64,000 nucleotides of DNA, from assembly GCF_013407925.2 (NCBI RefSeq), contig NZ_CP060201.1, positions 1,426,001 through 1,490,000 on the forward strand. Reading direction: 5' to 3'. Shown here one piece after another: positions 55,374 to 62,337 of this stretch. The notes under the pieces were generated by a model. The model was not told the DNA's origin, did not search any database, and saw nothing but the letters and a program-made list of their open reading frames with translations. The DNA comes from Pseudomonas protegens. GTDB taxonomy: Bacteria; Pseudomonadota; Gammaproteobacteria; Pseudomonadales; Pseudomonadaceae. The first letter of the stretch is position 1; the number at the start of each line of letters is the position of its first letter. The position numbers and the translations under genes were made by a program.

Positions 55374-56690
55374 CTAGAGACTGTCGCTGGTGGAGAAGCC
55401 GCCGCTGTCACGGGAGCGGGTGCTGCTCGATGAACTGCTGGGCGAGCTATTAGACGAGCTGCTGGAACTGCCCCGCAAACTGCTGGAGCCTGATGATCCG
55501 GAGCTGCGGCTATTGCTTGCCTGGGCCGCCGACAGTGCGCCCTTCATGAATCCGACCATCAGCGAGTCGACATTGCTGCGGCTCGACGCGCTCTGGCTGA
55601 CCCGACCGGCCTCGCTGGCCAACAGGCTGCGTTCCAGTTGCTTGGCGCGCTCGTATTCGTTCTGCGCCTCCTCACACTGTCCTTGCAGGAAAGGCACGCG
55701 CACCCGCAATTCATCCAACTCGGCACGCAGCTCACGCACCTTGCGCACCAGCACATCGTCCTCCTTGCCGGCGGTTTGTGCTGCCAGACGCTCCAACCTG
55801 TTGTCGCTCATCTCAGCCAATTGCTCAGCCAGCAACGCCGACGCCTGGGCCAGGTATTCGTCACGTTTGGCGCTGTAGGCATCCAGGCTCGCATGCACCT
55901 CGTTGGCCTGGGCCTTGGCCACTTCCACCGCCTGCAAGGCGCTCTGCAGGCGCTGCTGAAGCGCAATGAACTCACCGCCGGTTGAAGCCTCCTGGTAGAG
56001 CTGCGACAGCTTGGCCTGTTGCGCCGCTTCCTCTTTTTCCAGGCGACTGGCGGCGCTTTCGTTGGCCTGCTGAATGGCCAACAGGGTCTGCTCGGTGCGC
56101 CAGTTTTCGGTGAAGTTGCACAGCTTGGCCGCCCAACGGTCCAATTGCCGCCAAGGTGTCCAGCGCGGATAGCCCTCGGTGCCAAACTTGCGGCCTTTCA
56201 GATACAGGTACAGCCGATCCACCTGGAACCCCTGCAGCTTGGTCCGGCACTCATCACGCAGCTCCTCATAGGACTCGGAGGCCGCCACCCGAGCCGCCTC
56301 GGCTTCGCGCAGCGCCTGCACCTGGCGCTGATAGGCCGGGTCATCGGCCAGTTGCCGATCGATCCCCGCCACCCGGGCCTGCAACTCTCCGGACACGCCC
56401 ATCGCCGCCTGCAATTGCTGCGCTACTGCGGCCTCGGCCGTGGCCAGGCGCTCACGCAATTGCGCTTCGCCCTGGTTGCGCTGGTCAAGCAAGCGCTTGA
56501 CCTCAGCCGACTGCTGGCCGCCGCCCTTGAGCTGGTGGCCGGCAATCCGCGCCAGGGCGTCGCTGATGTCCTGCTCCAGACGCAATTCCCGCTCATGGGC
56601 GTTGGACAACTCCTGCTGCAATTTGCGCAGTTCATACTCGTAGCGTCGGGAGTTTTCACTCAGGGTCGCCATCATGCTGTTCGCGCTCAT
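55374..56690 (-). CDS. Coiled-coil protein with serine-rich tail, unknown function
   Basis: 438 residues. Almost the whole protein is coiled coil (ENSRRYEYELRKLQQELSNA; KLSQLYQEASTGGEFIALQQ). The last ~75 residues are low-complexity Ser/Arg/Gly (SSGSSSLRGSSSS). No signal peptide or membrane segment. The ATG at 56690 overlaps the stop of the preceding gene (TGATG), so the two are coupled. A structural partner of the two other proteins is likely. Family not recognised. Confidence 0.75.
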   Translation of the reverse strand: MSANSMMATLSENSRRYEYELRKLQQELSNAHERELRLEQDISDALARIAGHQLKGGGQQSAEVKRLLDQRNQGEAQLRERLATAEAAVAQQLQAAMGVSGELQARVAGIDRQLADDPAYQRQVQALREAEAARVAASESYEELRDECRTKLQGFQVDRLYLYLKGRKFGTEGYPRWTPWRQLDRWAAKLCNFTENWRTEQTLLAIQQANESAASRLEKEEAAQQAKLSQLYQEASTGGEFIALQQRLQSALQAVEVAKAQANEVHASLDAYSAKRDEYLAQASALLAEQLAEMSDNRLERLAAQTAGKEDDVLVRKVRELRAELDELRVRVPFLQGQCEEAQNEYERAKQLERSLLASEAGRVSQSASSRSNVDSLMVGFMKGALSAAQASNSRSSGSSGSSSLRGSSSSSSNSSPSSSSSSTRSRDSGGFSTSDSL

Positions 56691-58117
56691 CACCACTCCA
56701 GGATGTAGGCAGGCTTGGCGGTGGTCCGCCCTTTGAGGAACTTGAAGCCCAAGGAATTGGCATCCTTGCTGCCCAGGCGCCGGTTATCCACATGGCCGTC
56801 GGCCAGCTTGTCGTTCTTGACCTCCTGATAGGTGGCCTGATTGACCCGCACGCCGAAGACACTGGCGTAGCGCTTCTCCCCGGTCTCGATACTGGTGATC
56901 GGCACCGGCAGCACATTGCCGGCCGCATCGGTGGCCTCGGTCAGCAGGTACCAACTCTTGCCCCCGGTGGGATCGAAGTTGCGCTCGACCATGGATTTCT
57001 CACCGGCACGGCTGACGATGTCCAGGGTCAAGGGCGTCTTGGCAAACGCCAGCAACTGCTCGATCTCCTTGAGCCCACGGGTAGTAGTCGCCACATCCAG
57101 GGCCTGAATCGCCTGCTCCACCTGGCTCAACAGCGGCTGGAACTGCGCCGCATCCGCCTGGCTCAAGTTCATCTGGCGCACGCTGGCCCGAGCCGCCTCA
57201 AGGGTGGCGAGGTAGTTGGGGTTCAGGCTTTGCTGGTCGGTCAACCTGACCGCCTGGTCGACCTTGGCCATGGCGCGCACCGCGCCCCTGTTGTCAGCCT
57301 CTTCCAAGGCCCCTTGAGCCTCTTTGGCGGCCGCCGCGACCTCGGGCACAACCTTGCTGGCCACGAGAAACTCGCGACTGGCGGTCAGGCTCTTGAGTTT
57401 CTGCACCGCCGTCAGAAGGGTGTCGATCTCGTCCAGTTGCGAGCGCACATCCTTGAGCGAGGTGACACTTCTTCTCAAGTCGATTCTGGCATTGGAAACC
57501 ATCGTGCCGTCGTTGAAACTGCGCTGCTCCTCAGGCACGGCAAACTGCGGCAACTTGATCGCTGTCTGCTGGCGAGCCGTCGCCAACCGACTCTTGGCCT
57601 TGTCCAGCAAACGCCCCGCTGATGCGAGCTGCGAGCTTGCGACCGCTGGCTCCAGCTTGGCGATCTGCTCCTGCAACAAAAACACCTGCTGGGTGCGCGA
57701 GTGCGCCTCGTTCTGCAGGCCCACCAGATCGGCATAGGTATAGCGGCGCTGCTCCTTGAAATCGATGATTACGTGGGTCCAGGCATTCAGCGAAAACAGG
57801 ACAATAGGCGTCCAGATCGCCACCCATTTCAACCAGTGATAACGACGCAGGTAACCGTCTGCCAAGCGCTGCTCCCACCAGCGCAGCGCCGGCGCTTCGT
57901 ACGTCAGGCGCGTAGCAAAGTACTTGCGCACACCCTGCTCCACCAGCGCATCCTCGACCTCGACGCCCTGGGCCTTGTAGAACTCACGAATACGCTCGGC
58001 CACCGCTTTGCGGTGCTTGGGCAGGTCCAGGTACTTCTGGATCTCGGTCTGGTTGTGGCGCAGCTCATCGATCAGCGCCATGGCGCCCATCTGTTCGCTG
58101 AGAGAAACCCCGCTCAC
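56690..58117 (-). CDS. Membrane-anchored coiled-coil protein (DUF6384-like)
   Basis: 475 residues. A cytoplasmic N-terminal domain (~1-90), one membrane segment at about 96-117 (LKWVAIWTPIVLFSLNAW), then a long helical region (~130-370) and a C-terminal beta-rich part (SWYLLTEATDAAGNVLPVPI, EKRYASVFGVRVNQATYQEV). The name DUF6384 is from memory of the N-terminal pattern. GTG start one base after the upstream stop, with GGGGG before it. Confidence 0.78.
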   Translation of the reverse strand: MSGVSLSEQMGAMALIDELRHNQTEIQKYLDLPKHRKAVAERIREFYKAQGVEVEDALVEQGVRKYFATRLTYEAPALRWWEQRLADGYLRRYHWLKWVAIWTPIVLFSLNAWTHVIIDFKEQRRYTYADLVGLQNEAHSRTQQVFLLQEQIAKLEPAVASSQLASAGRLLDKAKSRLATARQQTAIKLPQFAVPEEQRSFNDGTMVSNARIDLRRSVTSLKDVRSQLDEIDTLLTAVQKLKSLTASREFLVASKVVPEVAAAAKEAQGALEEADNRGAVRAMAKVDQAVRLTDQQSLNPNYLATLEAARASVRQMNLSQADAAQFQPLLSQVEQAIQALDVATTTRGLKEIEQLLAFAKTPLTLDIVSRAGEKSMVERNFDPTGGKSWYLLTEATDAAGNVLPVPITSIETGEKRYASVFGVRVNQATYQEVKNDKLADGHVDNRRLGSKDANSLGFKFLKGRTTAKPAYILEW

Positions 58118-58118
58118 C

Positions 58119-59252
58119 TCACACCCCCTTCTGCAGGAGCGCGGTGAAGCGGCGCTTGCTGTCCTCGGTCACCGACTCGATCTCGGCCGCGGCCGAGGCC
58201 GATTCCTTGCGCAGCTCCTGGATCAGGCTCAGGCTGCTGGCCTGGAACTCCACCACCGCATCGGCCAGGGCCTTCACCGAACTGGCCTTGAGGCTGGAAC
58301 CGTAACCGGCCTTGAGCGCCGCATTGAGCTGATCGCCACCGACCCGCGCCTGCACTTCAAGGCTGGTGTTGATGCCGTCGGTCATGGCGTTCAGGGTCTG
58401 GGTGGTTTCCGCCAGACCGCCGGAAGAAGTGAAACCCGCCGCCAACCCGGTGAGCACAATCTCGTTGGTAGCGAAGAAACTCACCGCCCGCTGATACAGG
58501 CGCTCCTTCACCGCGTGGTACTGATTGAGCCGGGCAAACACCAGCTCCGCCGCGCCATAAGCGGCCTTCAACTGATCGGCAATGTCAGTGATGATCTGGA
58601 AGCGCTTGTCTTCATCCTGTAGATTGCGCAGGGCCACATCCCGCTCAAGCTCCAGCTTGGCCTGATCCGCCGCTACCAGCCCCGCCACTTCCAGGGCGGC
58701 ACTGGCATCGGCTAGGGCCTTGCGCGCGGCGTCCATCTGCGACTGGGCAATCTTCTGCACTTCACAGGCATCCACCTCGGCCGACTTCATGGCCAGGCGG
58801 TAATCCTGGTACGCCTCGAGGATCAGGGTTTCCAGCTGGATCTGCTCATTGGCCGACTTGGCCACCGCCAGGTAATTCTCGCGGATGCTCTCGAAGCGAT
58901 CCGGAATCGAGCCGCGACGCATGTTCAACCAGGCCAGCTGAATGCGCTCGGAGAACTGCAACTTGCCGTCGGCCATCCACTCCATCATCTGCTGGGCGTC
59001 ATTGCGGATCGAATCGAAGCTGGTGGCGATATCCGCATAGCGGGTGCTGATGTCCATGCCCTGCAACTTGTCGCGCACCGCGGCGTTGAACACCGTGGCC
59101 TGCTGCAGGGTGGCAGCGATCTGGGTCACCCGCTCGACGTCGTACACCGCCACCTTGTCCAGCAGCGCCAGGACCGGCATCTCCTGTTTGGGAAAGGTGA
59201 TACCGATGGAGCGCAAGGCCGACATGGAGCGTTCGAGATAACTCATGAGCAT
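58119..59252 (-). CDS. Helical protein of unknown function, often annotated 'cell surface protein'
   Basis: 377 residues, all helical: LPVLALLDKVAVYDVERVTQ-like start region, RYADIATSFDSIRNDAQQMM, and a C-terminal helical part (EFQASSLSLIQELRKE). No signal peptide. Similarity to TelA/YaaN-like or PspA-like helical proteins is only by general look. The start is one of three close ATGs (59258, 59252, 59246); 59252 has the best-spaced GGGA. First gene of the three-gene operon with the genes at 56690 and 55374. Confidence 0.75.
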   Translation of the reverse strand: MLMSYLERSMSALRSIGITFPKQEMPVLALLDKVAVYDVERVTQIAATLQQATVFNAAVRDKLQGMDISTRYADIATSFDSIRNDAQQMMEWMADGKLQFSERIQLAWLNMRRGSIPDRFESIRENYLAVAKSANEQIQLETLILEAYQDYRLAMKSAEVDACEVQKIAQSQMDAARKALADASAALEVAGLVAADQAKLELERDVALRNLQDEDKRFQIITDIADQLKAAYGAAELVFARLNQYHAVKERLYQRAVSFFATNEIVLTGLAAGFTSSGGLAETTQTLNAMTDGINTSLEVQARVGGDQLNAALKAGYGSSLKASSVKALADAVVEFQASSLSLIQELRKESASAAAEIESVTEDSKRRFTALLQKGV

Positions 59253-59507
59253 GGGCATATTCCCGGGGTGGAGCCACGACACCGAGGCTCCATCATCCAT
59301 TGACAGGTGAATAGGCGAAGGGGGCTTCCACCCCCCACTTTACAATCGGTTGCAGCGTTGCTGGCAGCTTCTACGCAACGGCCGGGATGACCCGGAGCCC
59401 CTCATCGAACGGGGCCCAATACATCCGTGGCAGATAGCCAGCAACCCGGCGTGCGCGAGCATAACACCCGAGTTGGACAGAGAGAATTCATCGCCGCCCG
59501 CCCCTTC

Positions 59508-60089
59508 TCAACGAGAAGGAATGGCCGTGATATCGCGAACGATGAACTTCGGCAGAGCACGAATGTAGAAACTCTCCACATCCGAATTACCACTGTTGGT
59601 GATCACCCCCAACATGGTCTTCATATTGCGCAACTGGCCCATGGCCCCGGCCGGCTGCAAGCCATTGCGCTCCTGAGCGAAGTGCAACACCTCGGCGCCG
59701 TTGCGCTTGACCTGCACCTTGTAGCCGAAATCGACACTGGCGAGGATCGTATTGTCATCGACAACCATCGACACCAGCCCACCTTTGGAATCACTGAGGC
59801 GGCGCTTGTACACTGCATTCACATCCAGCAGGTAGTCGGCGCTGTCCTTGCTGGCGGCATAGCGATTGGCATTGCCCAATTGCCGGATCAACTCCATGCC
59901 CAGTTGCTGACGCAACTTGTCCTCGGGCAGAAAGCGCTCGCTCTCGCCGACCAGTTGCAGGTTGAAGGTGTCGATCCAATAGGTGGCGTTGGCGGGAATC
60001 TGCACCGGTTTGGGCGAGATGTAATAGTCCTGGGTGGAAGCACAACCGGCGAGCAAAGCGAGGGTGAACAGCAGAGACAACAGACGCAT
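59508..60089 (-). CDS. Lipoprotein of unknown function
   Basis: 193 residues. Lipobox LLAGC (Cys at residue 16), then an alpha/beta periplasmic body (WIDTFNLQLVGESERFLPED, DYLLDVNAVYKRRL, VSMVVDDNTILASVDFGYKV). It lies 255 bp before the coiled-coil operon on the same strand, so it may be the first gene of that transcript or separate. Confidence 0.78.
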   Translation of the reverse strand: MRLLSLLFTLALLAGCASTQDYYISPKPVQIPANATYWIDTFNLQLVGESERFLPEDKLRQQLGMELIRQLGNANRYAASKDSADYLLDVNAVYKRRLSDSKGGLVSMVVDDNTILASVDFGYKVQVKRNGAEVLHFAQERNGLQPAGAMGQLRNMKTMLGVITNSGNSDVESFYIRALPKFIVRDITAIPSR

Positions 60090-60538
60090 GACGGATCTTC
60101 CTTGAGAGGGTTTTCAACAACGCACCGCCATCTGAAAACCACCGATGGCATGGCGATGAGCGGCGGCATTGTAAGCCAGGAAAATCGCGGCGGACCGGTT
60201 CGAAAAGATCCTCTCGGCAAATTAGGAATTGCCTTACGGCAGAAGCAGACGATGCAGTAGGAATGGGCCTTTAAGGACGGGGGAAGCGCTGGATATAGTC
60301 GAGGGGTCGTTGAAAGAACGACCGGGTTTGGCGACCTGATTTACAGAGGGAATGCAAAAGATCCAGCTTGCAGGTATTTTGCGTCCGCACACGCAGTTCT
60401 ATGACGGCTGTGCGCGGGAGATCTCAGGATCTGCCGACTTTACCTCTGTAGTCGGTTCGCCAACCTGCGTACAGCCGTCACCCTCTTGTTTGGCGACAAC
60501 GGGTGTAGGCATTCAGCCAGTCAAACAGAGGTCTACAC
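60090..60538. other. Intergenic region with structured leader
   Basis: 449 bp. The first ~150 bp hold the promoter zone of the lipoprotein gene. From 60305 to 60500 there is a set of inverted and direct repeats in front of the small gene at 60539, described as a separate feature. Confidence 0.6.
60305..60500 (+). repeat. Repeat-rich structured leader
   Basis: Hairpin GGTCGTT-GAAAG-AACGACC (60305-60323). TTGGCGA occurs at 60328-60334 and 60490-60496, with the inverted form TCGCCAA at 60457-60463. TGACGGCTGTGCGC at 60402-60415 pairs with GCGTACAGCCGTCA at 60467-60480 (13 of 14 bases). The whole would fold strongly as RNA just before the ribosome site of the gene at 60539. Confidence 0.65.
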
Positions 60539-60844
60539 ATGAACAGATACATGCCGATTACCGGCCACGACTGCAACATTCCCTCGCTGCGGATCGATAC
60601 CCAAGCTCCCATTGATGTGCTGCACGATGCGGCGGCGTATCGCATTCGCGCTGTGACTCAACTACTGGAAAACTTCGCGATTTGTGATGACGCGCTCAAA
60701 GGTGCAGTGGTGCTGCAGGAACTGTCGCTGGTGTGCAGCATTTTGCTGCGAGATGGGTGTGACGACGAGGCGGATGCAGGAGCAAGTGCTCCAGTAAGCC
60801 AAAAAGGCAGCTTGATCAGGCTGTGTGAAAACGCAGCCTGTTGA
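60539..60844 (+). CDS. Small protein, possibly DUF3077-like
   Basis: 101 residues. A helical middle part (LHDAAAYRIRAVTQLLENFA, LQELSLVCSILLRDG) resembles the short DUF3077/DUF6124-type proteins that occur in several copies in pseudomonads. AGAGG ribosome site eight bases before the ATG. Preceded by the repeat-rich leader. Function unknown. Confidence 0.6.
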   Translation: MNRYMPITGHDCNIPSLRIDTQAPIDVLHDAAAYRIRAVTQLLENFAICDDALKGAVVLQELSLVCSILLRDGCDDEADAGASAPVSQKGSLIRLCENAAC

Positions 60845-60964
60845 AAATTCGCATAAACAGAAAGGGGAGGTACAAAGCAGCTCCACTTCAACCTTGATAT
60901 CTAACTAAAAGCACAGTATCCGCCCAACTCAAAAAACACATCCCACCAAACTCAGCAAACACTT

Positions 60965-61402
60965 TCACCATCTGACGGAAAGATACTCTTCACTCTCCAA
61001 GAGAGTATAAACGTCTTTCTTGCAATCAAAATACACCTGACCATCATCATATATCACTCGTCCTCCGAACGTTTTTCCTATCGCACAAGCAACAGCCACT
61101 GAAAACAACATATTATGTTTCGAGCTCCTTGTAACTTGAGCAACAATAGGCAAATCCACTTCTGAGATCTCTCTCAAATCCTCAGCCACTTCCATAAAAC
61201 TAATCCAACACAGAGGCTTCTGCTCTTGATCATGCACAAAGACAAAACTATTAACTAGCTCCCCCCCTCCGCCAAGACTCACACCAACCCTTAGCTGACC
61301 TGCCGATATAAAAAAACCGGAAAGAAAGGTAAACAGCCCACCCAAGAGACTCTTAAAATCAGGAACCACCCTGATCGGAACAAATAAACCAGCCGACATC
61401 AT
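60965..61402 (-). CDS. Putative immunity protein of the orphan CDI toxin
   Basis: 145 residues. Hydrophobic N-terminal part (SLLGGLFTFLSGFFISAG) and a beta-rich body (VNSFVFVHDQEQKPLCWISF; TFGGRVIYDDGQVYFDCKKD). The ATG at 61402 overlaps the stop of the toxin remnant (ATGA); the next ATG at 61399 would start directly on it. Position after a CdiA-type toxin tip indicates an immunity role; the family was not identified. The frame is intact although the toxin is not. AT-rich codon use unlike the rest of the window. Confidence 0.65.
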   Translation of the reverse strand: MMSAGLFVPIRVVPDFKSLLGGLFTFLSGFFISAGQLRVGVSLGGGGELVNSFVFVHDQEQKPLCWISFMEVAEDLREISEVDLPIVAQVTRSSKHNMLFSVAVACAIGKTFGGRVIYDDGQVYFDCKKDVYTLLESEEYLSVRW

Positions 61403-62049
61403 TCCCACCCTTTATATTGAGAAACTCGACCAGAGGATATATTCATCCAGCCATCCTGAGTTTTTATATAAATATTACTCACCGCCCCTTCACCAACAAC
61501 ATTTGAGACTGAGGACCCCGACTTAAAGTGACTTAACATTTTCTCCATGGACACTCCTGTACTAGCTACATCAATATACCCCCCCTTACACCCAGCTCTA
61601 GCCATATCCTCAGCGCCACTAAGAATATTTCTTCTAACCGAATTTTATACTAGCCCTTTTGATTATCTTAAGTTAAACAGGAACACCATCAAGCCAGCCA
61701 TCAATGCCCGCAAAACTAGGTGTATCAGCCCCCTTAAATTCACCACCTCTAAAGGAAACGATATCAGATGCCTGTTTAAACTCGTGTTTCTCTAAAGCCC
61801 CCTAACTACAGAGCCTTTCTTTCCTGAAGGTAATGCCAACGTAAAATTAGCATAGTTAGCCGCTGGCTTATCAATACCTACAACCTTAGTTTCCCCTGAG
61901 ACTAGATTTTTCGCGGTCTCTTTTGCAGTTGGCTTCACCGGATGACTATAGGGCATTCCCGCCTCGGCATCCGTCATCGCACTGGTCGAATTAGGATTCT
62001 TGGCGGCTTGCCCCGCACCACCAGTTCCTTTTGCCGCAGCTACTCGCGC
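61399..62049 (-). pseudogene. Decayed orphan CdiA C-terminal toxin module
   Basis: Three frames make one protein-like chain. Piece 1 (62049-61792, no start codon): AAAKGTGGAGQAAKN ... LPSGKKGSVVRGL. Piece 2 (to 61673): ALEKHEFKQASDIVSFRGGE ... FAGIDGWLDGVPV. Piece 3 (61644-61399): RRNILSGAEDMARAGCKG ... IYIKTQDGWMNISSG. The FAGIDGWLDGVP and YIDV...TQDGW segments are those of a common CdiA toxin tip, probably an RNase. The break between 1 and 2 sits at a run of G near 61795-61800; stops also separate 2 and 3. Confidence 0.8.
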
Positions 62050-62336
62050 CTAATATAAACAGGTATCACATCATCACCAGAAAAATCCATTCTGCCGTCG
62101 CCCACTTCAATACTATATCTTACTGACAACGCCTTAATTCCCATTATGAGCGAGTCAAACTCCGTGATTACATCTTCTATTTCATTAGTATCCTCAATCA
62201 GGTCTCGCCCCAAGAAAAACCTGACATCCAACCCTCGCGAAAAGTCAATTGAAACAGCTCTGAAATTAGGAGAGATGGCTCCTAGCAAAGCCTGCATTAA
62301 TGCAATAATTATTTGATTTCTAACATTCAAATTCAT
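62040..62336 (-). CDS. Immunity protein for the CdiA toxin
   Basis: 98 residues: LMQALLGAISPNFRAVSIDF and FFLGRDLIEDTNEIEDVITEF are typical of a widespread small immunity family linked to polymorphic toxins. The start lies one base after the cdiA stop (TGATATG), which indicates coupling. It should neutralise the toxin tip of the preceding gene. Its 3' end overlaps the beginning of the orphan toxin remnant. Confidence 0.78.
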   Translation of the reverse strand: MNLNVRNQIIIALMQALLGAISPNFRAVSIDFSRGLDVRFFLGRDLIEDTNEIEDVITEFDSLIMGIKALSVRYSIEVGDGRMDFSGDDVIPVYIRRE

Positions 62337-62337
62337 A

